This document shows positions 26,501 through 33,641 of a stretch of DNA of 64,000 nucleotides, piece by piece. The stretch spans positions 62,001 to 126,000 of the forward strand of contig CAIXUG010000064.1 of the NCBI GenBank assembly GCA_903922605.1, in the 5' to 3' direction. Source of the DNA: an uncultured Verrucomicrobiota bacterium (GTDB taxonomy: Bacteria > Verrucomicrobiota > Verrucomicrobiia > Limisphaerales > UBA9464). Made by a program: the position numbers and the translations under genes. Every line of letters starts with the position of its first letter. Position 1 is the stretch's first letter. The notes below the pieces were generated by a model. The model was not told the origin of the DNA. It made no database searches and was given only the letters and a program-made list of their open reading frames with translations.

Positions 26501-28585
26501 CCGCGACTGCCCGGCGGCGGCCTGTCGCCCAAGGCCAAGACGTATGACGGCACGCCCATCCAGCTGAGCGCGAACGCCCGCATCGTCGCCCGGGTGCAAA
26601 ATCCGGCGCACACCGCCCTCACCGGTGTCGAGAAGCCGCCGCTGATCTCGAAATGGTCGGGCCCCGTGGTTGACACCTTCTACAACACCATGCCGCCGCT
26701 GCTCGTGACGGAAATCATGTTCCATCCGCCGGCGCCCCCGGCGGGTTCGACCAATTCGGCGGGCGATTTTGAGTTCATCGAGCTGAAGAACACCTCCAAC
26801 CATTCCCTGAGCCTGGTCGGCTTCCAGATCGCCGGCGCAGTCTCGTTCACGTTCCCGGCCAATGGCCCCCTGACCACCCTCGGGCCGGGCGGCCGCACCC
26901 TGGTCGTGCACAACCGAGCCGCATTCCTCACGCGCTACCCCACGGCACCGGGCATTGCCGGCGAATACACCGGCCAGCTTTCCAACGGCAACGGGCACAT
27001 CCGCGTGATCGGACCGTTGCAGGAGCCGGTGAGCGACTTCGCCTACGATGACGGCTGGGCACCGCTGGCGGATGGCTTCGGCTTTTCGCTCGTGCTGCGT
27101 GGCGAGAGAATACCCCCCGATCGGCTCGGTGAGCCGGCCAGTTGGAGGCTCAGCGCGAAGGTCGGGGGTTCGCCGGGAACGCCCGATCCCCTCCCCGTAA
27201 GCGTCCAACCGGTGCTCGTCAACGAGACGCTGGCCAACAGTCAGGCACCCCTGCTCGACAGTGTGGAACTCATCAACGCCGGCGCCGCGGCCCAGGACAT
27301 CGGCGGCTGGTGGCTCACGGATGACTATCACACGCCGCAGAAGTACCGCTTGCCTGCCACCACCGTGATTCCGGCCGGAGGTTACGCCGTGCTCGATGAA
27401 AACCAGTTCCGCCCCGGGGGCAACGGCAACATCGGCTTCTCCTTCAGCTCGCAGGGCGACGAGGCCCATCTGTTTTCCGCAGACGCCACTGGCGAACTCA
27501 CGGGCTATCATCACGGCCTGAGTTTCGGAGCCTCGTTTTCCGGCTTCAGCTTTGGCCGGCTGGTAACCAGCGAGGGACGCGAGCATTTCGTCCCCCAATC
27601 CGCGCGTTCCTTCGGCAGCGCCAACCTCGGACCACAGGTCGGGCCGGTGATCGTCTCGGAAATCAACTATCATCCGGCCGACAACGGCACCACCAACAAC
27701 ACGGCGGACGAGTTCATCGAGCTGCGGAACATCTCCGCCGGCCCGGTGTCGCTCTTCGATCCGGCGCACACGACCAACCGCTGGCGGTTGCGCGGGGCGG
27801 TGGACTTCGATTTCCCCACCGACGTGACCATCCCGAGCGGAGAGTTTGCCCTGGTCATCAGCTTTGATCCGGCCACGAATGCCACCCAGCTCGCCGCGTT
27901 CCGCAGCCGCTTCAATCCGCCGGCCGCCACCCCGATCATCGGCCCCTGGCAGGGTGCCCTGAACAACGCGGGGGATTCAGTCCGCCTGCTGGCACCCGAC
28001 GCGCCGGTGGCTGGCAACGATACGCCGCCTTACGTGGTGATCGATGAGATCGAATACCAGCCAACCCCACCGTGGCCGACCGAGGCATCCGGCACCGGCA
28101 ACTCGTTGCAGCGCATCGCCAGCCGACAGTACGGCGATGAACCCAACAACTGGTTTGCCGCCGCCCCGAGTGCCGGATTGCCCAATCTGCCCAGCGACTT
28201 CCTGGGTACCGACGCTGATGGTGATGGCCTCCCTGACGAATGGGAAACCGCGCAGGGCCTTGATCCCCATTCCGCCATTGGTGATGACGGTGCGAATGGC
28301 GATCCGGATGGGGATGGCTTCACTAATGCGCAGGAATTCGTTGCCGGCACCAATCCGAAAGACCCGGCCAGCCGGCTTCAGCTCAGCCCCGTCGCGGACG
28401 ACGACCGGACGCTGAGCTTCCAGGCCCAAGCCGGTCACAGTTACACCATCCGGACCCGCTCCAGCCTGCAAGATGAGCCTTGGCAGGTCTTGAAATCATT
28501 TCCGGCGCAACAGGTTCCGGCCGTTCTTGAATTTGACGCTCCCAAAACCGAAAGCGCGCGCTTCTACCAGCTTTCGACCCCCTGA
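23519..28585 (+). CDS. Giant secreted CotH-kinase/lamin-tail-domain protein
   Basis: A 1688-residue secreted protein after a signal peptide ending SSQVRA. Order: a beta-sandwich opening (about 25-195, WRYLKGTAEASSPD, DDGFIVWINGHEVARY), a bacterial Ig-like domain (about 200-300), a lamin-tail domain (ISEFMADNQ), a chitobiase-C-like domain, the CotH kinase region (about 540-960; VLEEKIKRGKDRVDI and GPLWDFDRSLGS), another chitobiase-like domain (YYTLDGSDPR), three further lamin-tail domains (LLVTEIMFHPP, LVNETLANS, VIVSEINYHP), and calcium-binding type repeats (DADGDGLPDEWE, DPDGDGFTNAQEF). CotH phosphorylates spore-coat proteins in Bacillus; in Verrucomicrobiota the role is unknown. ATG 23519 is preferred to GTG 23504. 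Confidence 0.88.
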   Translation: MTRIRLWLTALLALVTLSSQVRAVDLVPVQSQWRYLKGTAEASSPDATAWRQPGFNNAGWLSGPATFWYGDVFTGTQITDMQNNYSSLFFRTKFTVVNPADIAQLVLHAQCDDGFIVWINGHEVARYNVPDGDLPYNAFALVAVSPDPAVFNDYLLADPKTTLVAGENVMAVHVFNVALTSSDIVWDAALQATFDETAPTIAHLYPTAGATVRELATVEVEFSEAVTGVDAGDLLINGVAASAVSAVSPAQYVFSFPKAAAGQVTVAFSKGHGITDLAGTPHPFGGGSWTYTVTPDLIPPGMEISEFMADNQKGIRDEDGDRTDWIEIHNGTTETLSLTGWALTDTASDLAKWQFPPLTLPANAYLLVYASGKNRTNAAAPLHTSFKLGSSGGYLALVTPGGEVMSEFSPTYPPQRADVSYGRATGAPNVTGYFVKPTPGAANTTGGAGFAPDVIFSTAGGTFTTAFQLTLSLGDTNSSAVIHYTTNDTLPDTNSPAYTGPISIGNPMRIRARAFADGLLPGTPHSETYLRMAPALATFTSDLPIMVIHNFGAGRPPDTGSQNGQFEVYEPVNGVTSLTNAPVFTSRVGIGARGSSTLGDAKVNMSLELHDEFDASLNYQLLGLPAESDWVLYGPDAFEPVLIHNPFMHQLSRDIGRYSPRTRFVEVYLVTSSVQSQVTSTTYFGIYVLEEKIKRGKDRVDIDEVLPQFTKSPQITGGYMMKIDRPGPGESGFYAANQGIIYVDPKEREITLPEWSAQHQYLQNYMNAFGNVLYGANWTNPTNGYAAYLDPDSWIDHHLLNILALNVDALRLSANFYKPRSGRLEFGPLWDFDRSLGSTDGRDFNPRLWSGQQGGGTDFFNETTQAWWGRLFRDLEFYQRYIDRYQALRQNQFSTTNLWRLTDSMVSQIRLAQPRERTRWGGNYRTASGGGGGTYATEVQWMKNWLSNRVSFIDSQFVRPVGITTPGGPFTNTTQVTLSSATVGTTYYTLDGSDPRLPGGGLSPKAKTYDGTPIQLSANARIVARVQNPAHTALTGVEKPPLISKWSGPVVDTFYNTMPPLLVTEIMFHPPAPPAGSTNSAGDFEFIELKNTSNHSLSLVGFQIAGAVSFTFPANGPLTTLGPGGRTLVVHNRAAFLTRYPTAPGIAGEYTGQLSNGNGHIRVIGPLQEPVSDFAYDDGWAPLADGFGFSLVLRGERIPPDRLGEPASWRLSAKVGGSPGTPDPLPVSVQPVLVNETLANSQAPLLDSVELINAGAAAQDIGGWWLTDDYHTPQKYRLPATTVIPAGGYAVLDENQFRPGGNGNIGFSFSSQGDEAHLFSADATGELTGYHHGLSFGASFSGFSFGRLVTSEGREHFVPQSARSFGSANLGPQVGPVIVSEINYHPADNGTTNNTADEFIELRNISAGPVSLFDPAHTTNRWRLRGAVDFDFPTDVTIPSGEFALVISFDPATNATQLAAFRSRFNPPAATPIIGPWQGALNNAGDSVRLLAPDAPVAGNDTPPYVVIDEIEYQPTPPWPTEASGTGNSLQRIASRQYGDEPNNWFAAAPSAGLPNLPSDFLGTDADGDGLPDEWETAQGLDPHSAIGDDGANGDPDGDGFTNAQEFVAGTNPKDPASRLQLSPVADDDRTLSFQAQAGHSYTIRTRSSLQDEPWQVLKSFPAQQVPAVLEFDAPKTESARFYQLSTP

Positions 28586-28640
28586 ACCAGCGATAGCCGG
28601 TCTTCAGCGAGCTGCCGGCAGCTTGCCGGCAGAGGGTGCG

Positions 28641-28660
28641 GACGGACGGACGGACGGGAG
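28641..28660 (+). repeat. Tandem GGAC tetranucleotide
   Basis: Four to five copies of GGAC follow a G/C-rich inverted repeat (GCTGCCGGCAG, TTGCCGGCAG) just after the CotH gene. The hairpin at 28610-28632 has no T run, so terminator function is uncertain. Confidence 0.5.
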
Positions 28661-28785
28661 GAAAGCTCTCCCATCGCCGGCTGCGACAACCCCCTGCCCC
28701 GGTAACATCTGCCGGAGCGAAAGCTCCCAAAAAATGGCATGAACACTGCGCGCTTTCGCGGCCCGTGCTAAGGTTTCCTCGTCTC

Positions 28786-31700
28786 ATGCGCATTGTCTTT
28801 CGAGCGGTCGCCGCCCTGCTGTTGGCAGCGGCTGTGACCGTGGCCGTTCGCCGGTCATCCCCCCATTCTCCAACCGAACACGCTGGAATAAGCCAGCCTA
28901 CGGCATTGGCCAGTGCCGCCCTCCCGGCTTCACCTGCGCCACCGGCAGTCCAACGCCCAATCTGGACCAATGAGGTCCGGCTGATGCCTTCGGCTGAGCT
29001 CCGCTGGCACGCCGCGATGCCGGAGCCTGATTTCGCGCATTTTCGCGATTGGACCGACCGCTATCTGGCCGCCGACTCGGCCGGCAAGGCAGAGCTGACC
29101 ACCGAGGGAGTGGCCAAAGCCAAGGCGCGTCGGGAAGATATGGCGGCCCTGATCCGCCAGGATCCGCGCCGGGCGTTGGAATTGGCAGTGCCCGTCGGCC
29201 TCCGGTCGGCCCTGCCGACGGAAGTCGTTGCCCAGCTGGAACAACGCGTGGATGGCCGGGGCGAACTGGCCGTGCTCGGAGCCACGCCGGGACCGGACGC
29301 GGGGGCGGATTTTGAATCCTTCTTTCGCACGGCGGCGGTCAACGGAGACCGGTTCCGGGCCTACGTCTATGGCCGTCGTGATGGCGACCCGACCCGTTTT
29401 GACATCCCCTTGCACGGCATCGCGCTCGACGGGCAGCTCGCCGTCGATGAAAACCCGCTGCGCGTACTGGATGCGGCCGAAGCAGCACCCATCCTGGCGC
29501 GCGATCCGGTGTGCGCAGTCTCCGGGCTGGCCGCCGCCAGTTTCGGTGAGGCGGTGGCGGTGGACAACGGTTCCCAAACCCTCGTGCTCTGTTCCCCCGC
29601 CCATGCGGAACTGCTGAACGAACAGCTGATCCTGGCCGAATCCGGTGGCAGCGGTCTGGCCACCCCCAACGGCAGCCCGTTGCCGGCCTCGGCCTACACG
29701 GAGGGGGTGAAGCGGCTCCTGTTCATCCGCGTGGACTTTTCGGACCTCGCAGGCGCGCCGTTCAGCGACACGACGGGCACCAATCTCACCAAGAATCTCA
29801 GCCAGTTTTATCAGGATCAGTCGTATGCCCGCACCAGCTTCAAGTTGATCGGTGCTGGCTCGGCGATCACGCCGACGCTGCGGATGCCCAAGACGGCGAA
29901 GTACTACGGCACCAACGACGCGGCGCTGCTGATGACCGACGCGCGCAACGCCGCGACCACGGCGGGCTTTCCCCAGGGCAGCTTCGATTTCGACCTGATC
30001 TGCTTCGGCGCCGTGCCGGGTTTCAACTTCGCCGGTCTCGGTTATGTGGGCGGACGCGGCTGCTGGATCCGGGCGGCCTTTGACACGGCGGCGGGCGTGC
30101 CGGGGCATGAGCTGGGGCACAACTACGGGCTGAACCACGCCAACTTCTGGGACACCGGAGGCGTGAGCGCGACGGCGGCCAACGGCAACAACGTGGAATA
30201 CGGCGACCCCTTCGACACGATGGGAAATGCCACCGCCGGCAAGCGGCACTTCAACGCCCGCAGCAAGGCGTTGCTGAACTGGCTGGTAGCCGCCGGTGTG
30301 CGGACCATCACCACCAACGGCACCTACCGCGTCTTCGCGATGGACGCGACCAACGCGACCGGCATCCGGGCGCTGAAGCTCGCCCGCAACGCCAAGACCA
30401 ACTACTGGTTCGAGTTCCGCCAGCTCTTCACCGACAACCGCTGGCTGATGAGCGGACTGGGCGTGCGCTGGGGCCGCTCCGACAACAACCAGCAAAGCCT
30501 CCTGCTGGACACGACTCCCGGCTCGGCCGACGCCAAGGACGACTCTGCCGTGGTGATTGGCCGGACGTTCGACGATCCGGCGATCAATCTGCACGTCACG
30601 CCCATTGGCAAAGGTGGCACGGTGCCGGAATCGCTGGATGTCGTGGTCATGATCGGCGCGTTTCCCAGCAACCAGCCGCCCACGCTGGCCATCAAGGCCT
30701 CAACGGCGGCCCTGGCCGTCAATGCCACCGTGACTTTTACCGCCACGGCGGCGGATGCGGATGGGGATCCGTTGGCCTATTATTGGGATTTCGGCGACGG
30801 AACCTTCGGCAACAACAGCACGACCGCCCAGAAGAGCTGGGCCACCGCCGGAGAATACCTGGTGCGCTGCACCACCACCGACATGAAGGGCGGCACTGCC
30901 AGCGACTCGGTGGTGGTGCGCGTCGGCAGCCCGACCACCGTCCGGCTGGCAGGGCGTGTCCTGCACGACGGCCAGCCGTTCGAGGGCGTACGCGTGTCGG
31001 TCTCGAACACCAAGCTCACTTACACCGACAGCGACGGCACCTACCTGCTGGTCGGCCTGGCCAAGGGCACCTACACGGTGACGGCGGCGGCGGAAGGGCT
31101 GCTCTTCACCAAGAACGGCTTCACGAATCCTCTGAACGTGACGGCCAACCGGACTGGCATCAATTTCAACGCCTCCCTGCCGGGCGACCTGGAAATGGTG
31201 ACACTCGTGCCTTCCGGGTCGGAATGGCTCTTCTCCGACCAGGGCAAGGATCTGGGCACCACATGGCAGGCGAGCGCCTTCGACGATTCGCTCTGGCGCA
31301 AGGGCGCGGCCCTTCTGGGTTACGGCGACCCCGGCGTGGTAACGACCCTGGATTTTGGCCCCGACCCCAATGCCAAGTACATCACCTCGTATTTCCGGCA
31401 CGCCTTTATCGTGGATGATCCGACCCGCTTCCTCGCGGTCACACTCGGACTGCTGCGGGACGACGGCGGCGTGGTTTACCTGAACGGCAAGGAGGTCTTC
31501 CGCAGCAACATGCCCACGGGAACCGTGAACTTTGGCACCCTGGCCTCCACCACGGTGGGCGGCACCGATGAACGGACATTTTTCGAGACCGATCTCAATG
31601 CCGCCAGTTTTGTGAAGGGAACCAACACCCTGGCGGTGGAAATCCACCAGTCGGTCGCCACCAGTTCGGACCTCAGCTTTGACCTCCAGCTCACCGCCTT

Positions 31701-31932
31701 GGTAGCCCCACCCTTGGTGCCTCCGGTGCTGACCTTCTCACCGGCCACGGGCGGTGGCTTGCGGATCAGCTGGCCCGTCAGCTATGTGGGCTGGCACGTG
31801 GAGACCGCCTCCCAGTTGGGCGAAGCCGCCTCGTGGCAGGTGGCCGATGCAACGGTAGAAAACGGTGGCGGGGAGCAATTTGTCATCCTGCCGCTGGCCG
31901 ACACGGCCCGCTTTTACCGGCTGGCACACTGA
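28786..31932 (+). CDS. Secreted M11-like metalloprotease with PKD and carboxypeptidase-regulatory domains
   Basis: A 1048-residue exported zinc protease. The N-terminal hydrophobic segment (about 5-22) is a signal or anchor; a propeptide-like region follows. The catalytic site is HELGHNYGLNH (441-451), the extended zinc motif of metzincin/gametolysin-like (M11) peptidases. After it come a PKD domain (about 625-715, YYWDFGDGTFG), a carboxypeptidase-regulatory fold (about 720-800, GRVLHDGQPFEGVRVS), and a C-terminal beta sandwich (about 805-970, DDGGVVYLNGKEVFRSNMP) that resembles the N-terminal domain of the CotH protein. ATG 28786 gives the shortest plausible N terminus. Substrate unknown. 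Confidence 0.85.
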   Translation: MRIVFRAVAALLLAAAVTVAVRRSSPHSPTEHAGISQPTALASAALPASPAPPAVQRPIWTNEVRLMPSAELRWHAAMPEPDFAHFRDWTDRYLAADSAGKAELTTEGVAKAKARREDMAALIRQDPRRALELAVPVGLRSALPTEVVAQLEQRVDGRGELAVLGATPGPDAGADFESFFRTAAVNGDRFRAYVYGRRDGDPTRFDIPLHGIALDGQLAVDENPLRVLDAAEAAPILARDPVCAVSGLAAASFGEAVAVDNGSQTLVLCSPAHAELLNEQLILAESGGSGLATPNGSPLPASAYTEGVKRLLFIRVDFSDLAGAPFSDTTGTNLTKNLSQFYQDQSYARTSFKLIGAGSAITPTLRMPKTAKYYGTNDAALLMTDARNAATTAGFPQGSFDFDLICFGAVPGFNFAGLGYVGGRGCWIRAAFDTAAGVPGHELGHNYGLNHANFWDTGGVSATAANGNNVEYGDPFDTMGNATAGKRHFNARSKALLNWLVAAGVRTITTNGTYRVFAMDATNATGIRALKLARNAKTNYWFEFRQLFTDNRWLMSGLGVRWGRSDNNQQSLLLDTTPGSADAKDDSAVVIGRTFDDPAINLHVTPIGKGGTVPESLDVVVMIGAFPSNQPPTLAIKASTAALAVNATVTFTATAADADGDPLAYYWDFGDGTFGNNSTTAQKSWATAGEYLVRCTTTDMKGGTASDSVVVRVGSPTTVRLAGRVLHDGQPFEGVRVSVSNTKLTYTDSDGTYLLVGLAKGTYTVTAAAEGLLFTKNGFTNPLNVTANRTGINFNASLPGDLEMVTLVPSGSEWLFSDQGKDLGTTWQASAFDDSLWRKGAALLGYGDPGVVTTLDFGPDPNAKYITSYFRHAFIVDDPTRFLAVTLGLLRDDGGVVYLNGKEVFRSNMPTGTVNFGTLASTTVGGTDERTFFETDLNAASFVKGTNTLAVEIHQSVATSSDLSFDLQLTALVAPPLVPPVLTFSPATGGGLRISWPVSYVGWHVETASQLGEAASWQVADATVENGGGEQFVILPLADTARFYRLAH

Positions 31933-31959
31933 GGCCAAAGAAAACGCCCGCACACGCAG

Positions 31960-31985
31960 GAGCCGACGTGAGGCGGCTCAGTTTT
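31960..31985 (+). terminator. Possible terminator after metalloprotease
   Basis: GAGCCG and CGGCTC arms with an eight-base loop, followed by AGTTTT. Weaker than the other terminators in the window. Confidence 0.5.
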
Positions 31986-32047
31986 CCCGGGGAGAAAATG
32001 GCCAATCGTCGCCTCGTCTCCGACGTGCGCCGGGTGTTTGAATGGCG

Positions 32048-32209
32048 TTAACGCCCTTCGGTCATGGGCGCAGGCAGGCTGTTTTCCGAGCCTTTCGGCG
32101 CGTTCCAAGGGCGTGAAGAAAGCTCATCGTCCGACTTGCAGCCAACAGCCAGCAGAGAAAGACCGGCCAGCACCAGCAAGAGGAGGGGAAAACGAGGCAC
32201 GGACTTCAT
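32048..32209 (-). CDS. 53-residue lipoprotein, copy 1
   Basis: A short predicted lipoprotein: signal MKSVPRFPLLLLVLAGLSLL, lipobox LLAVGC, and a 30-residue mature part CKSDDELSSRPWNAPKGSEN with C-terminal MTEGR. It is a clear duplicate of the 53-residue protein at 32396. The Asp after CKS may influence Lol sorting. Too small for an enzyme; probably an envelope accessory. Function unknown. Confidence 0.7.
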   Translation of the reverse strand: MKSVPRFPLLLLVLAGLSLLAVGCKSDDELSSRPWNAPKGSENSLPAPMTEGR

Positions 32210-32296
32210 GGTCAACCAATAGAGGATCTTGTCGCCCTGGCCAACTGCAACCTCATCCGGTTTCCGGCCTGGCAGCTGATTGACGATGCGGCCCAC
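32210..32296 (-). pseudogene. Duplicated 3' fragment of the coiled-coil membrane protein
   Basis: Directly upstream of lipoprotein copy 1, in the same frame, the DNA encodes RIVNQLPGRKPDEVAVGQGDK-ILY, matching SIANLLPDWKQGDVAVAEGDK-FLY at the end of the protein at 32564. The stop found there is replaced by TGG. The lipoprotein gene was therefore duplicated together with the tail of its upstream neighbour. Confidence 0.75.
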
Positions 32297-32350
32297 GAAG
32301 GTTTTGTGCTCAGTCGGGGCCTCTTGGGCCGCATTTGCATCGCCAAAACA

Positions 32351-32381
32351 AAAACGCCGACGGGTTGTCCGTCGGCGTTTT
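32351..32381 (-). terminator. Terminator between the two lipoprotein copies
   Basis: AAAACGCCGAC pairs with GTCGGCGTTTT around a nine-base loop, with T/A tracts on both sides. It closes the operon ending at 32396 and separates copy 1, which then needs its own promoter or read-through. Confidence 0.8.
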
Positions 32382-32395
32382 TTAAATTGTCGGGT

Positions 32396-32557
32396 TTAGC
32401 GCCCCTCAGTCATGGAAGCCGGGAGGCCGTTTTCCCAGCTCTTCGGTGTGTTCCAAGGCCGGGCCGACAGGTCATCGTCGGATTTGCATCCCGTGACCAG
32501 CAGCGAAAGCCCGGCCAGAGTTAACCAGAGCAGAAAAAGGCGGCTCACTGACTTCAT
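32396..32557 (-). CDS. 53-residue lipoprotein, copy 2
   Basis: Predicted lipoprotein starting MKSVSRLFLLWLTLAGLSLL with lipobox LLVTGC and mature part CKSDDDLSARPWNTPKSWEN ending MTEGR. Same length as copy 1 and about 70% identical. It starts six bases after the stop of the coiled-coil membrane protein, so the two form an operon and may work together at the envelope. Mature part is rich in Trp, Pro and Asp. No known family. Confidence 0.75.
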   Translation of the reverse strand: MKSVSRLFLLWLTLAGLSLLVTGCKSDDDLSARPWNTPKSWENGLPASMTEGR

Positions 32558-32563
32558 GCTGGA

Positions 32564-33319
32564 TCAATAGAGGAACTTGTCGCCTTCCGCAACTGCGACA
32601 TCACCCTGCTTCCAATCCGGCAGCAGATTGGCGATCGAGCGGTTCTTCTCGACACTGACGATGCGGGCCTTGCCGATGAGCTTGTCACCATGGCGGACCA
32701 TCACCACGCCGTGCTCCTTGGCACCCTGATCTTCGCCGGCGTCGAGCAGCACAAAGTCCCATTTGGCGTCCACGGCAAGGATGCTGCCCTTCAGGCCGGG
32801 CATCTCGACGAGCTTCTCGCTGTTGTCCTCGTAGCGGCTGAGCCGGGACCGGAGGCTGGCGATGTCGCGGATGAAGATTTTCTTCTCGTCGCTCAGGGCG
32901 TTGCGGGCCTCATTGGCATCACGCAGATCGGTCTGCAGCTTGACGACCTGATCGGGCTGGACACCCAGGGCCTGCCAACGGGCGAGCTCCTGGTTGGCCT
33001 CGTTGCGCTCCTTGCTGGCCTTGCTCAGATCCGTGGCCAGCTTGTCGGCCCGGGTCTTCTGCATGGTCGCGTCGTTGGAGGCGGTTTCGAGGGCCGACTT
33101 GGTTTCCGACAGCTCCTTGCCCGCCTTCTCGGCGTTGGCCTTGGCCAGCTTGGCGTCGGCTTCGGCCTTCCCCCGGGCGGCGGTTTCCGCCGTAAGCTTA
33201 TTCTGGGTGTCGCCCAATGTGGCGGTTTGCTGCTCGATGGCAGGCTTGGTGACAACGAAGTTGACGACCAGTGCGGCGATGCCGGCCACCAGTGCGAGAA
33301 CAAGAGCAAGACGAAGCAT
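32564..33319 (-). CDS. Membrane-anchored coiled-coil protein with C-terminal beta domain
   Basis: A 251-residue protein with one N-terminal membrane helix (about 3-23), a long Ala/Lys/Glu-rich coiled coil (about 28-165), and a small C-terminal beta domain (about 175-251, GSILAVDAKWDFVLLDAGEDQ, KLIGKARIVSVEKN, QGDVAVAEGDKFLY). The layout, though not the sequence, resembles MreC-like envelope scaffolds. It is cotranscribed with the small lipoprotein copy 2. Function unknown; a structural envelope role is likely. Confidence 0.65.
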   Translation of the reverse strand: MLRLALVLALVAGIAALVVNFVVTKPAIEQQTATLGDTQNKLTAETAARGKAEADAKLAKANAEKAGKELSETKSALETASNDATMQKTRADKLATDLSKASKERNEANQELARWQALGVQPDQVVKLQTDLRDANEARNALSDEKKIFIRDIASLRSRLSRYEDNSEKLVEMPGLKGSILAVDAKWDFVLLDAGEDQGAKEHGVVMVRHGDKLIGKARIVSVEKNRSIANLLPDWKQGDVAVAEGDKFLY

Positions 33320-33520
33320 GACTAAGGCGAGTTGAAAATTGTGACGGCACGACGCTACGGGTGCCCCGTAAAGGTGTCAACGTTCGCTTGCGTGAACGTG
33401 ACGGACGGATTTTCGGACGGCAGCAACGGGTGACCCGGAGACCCCGGAAATTACGGCTGAGCCACGGGAAAAGAGTCGGCGCAGCCGCTCGAAAATTAGC
33501 CGGATCGTTGCATTTGTTGC

Positions 33521-33549
33521 TTGTCAGGTCTGGGATTCAGGAGTTTAAA
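33521..33549 (+). promoter_or_regulatory. Promoter of TonB receptor 1
   Basis: TTGTCA (33521-33526), a 17-base spacer, and TTTAAA (33544-33549). Receptor 2 has the same elements with the same spacing, which makes this a strong prediction. Initiation is expected near 33556. Confidence 0.75.
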
Positions 33550-33552
33550 GCC

Positions 33553-33641
33553 TTCGTAAGCATGGCCAACCAAACTTGGCCATGGTGTGCAAACCCATAA
33601 TGCGGCCGTCCAAACTCCGGCCGCGGTTCTGTTACAACCGT
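33553..33641 (+). ncRNA. Structured mRNA leader of TonB receptor 1
   Basis: Hairpin 1: nine pairs between 33561-33569 and 33576-33584 with loop CCAAAC. Hairpin 2: GCGGCCG (33602-33608) with CGGCCGC (33618-33624), loop TCCAAACTC. The leader is about 90% identical to the one before receptor 2, and most changes keep pairing (A-U to G-U). An indel between the hairpins breaks any reading frame, so it is not conserved as coding DNA. It may be a cis-regulatory RNA; no known riboswitch class is recognised. Confidence 0.6.

Noticed and set aside
23648-27769. Very long open frame on the strand opposite the CotH gene
   Set aside because: It is a codon-bias shadow in high-GC DNA, rich in Arg, Gly and Val, with no domains; the plus strand has a signal peptide and clear domains.
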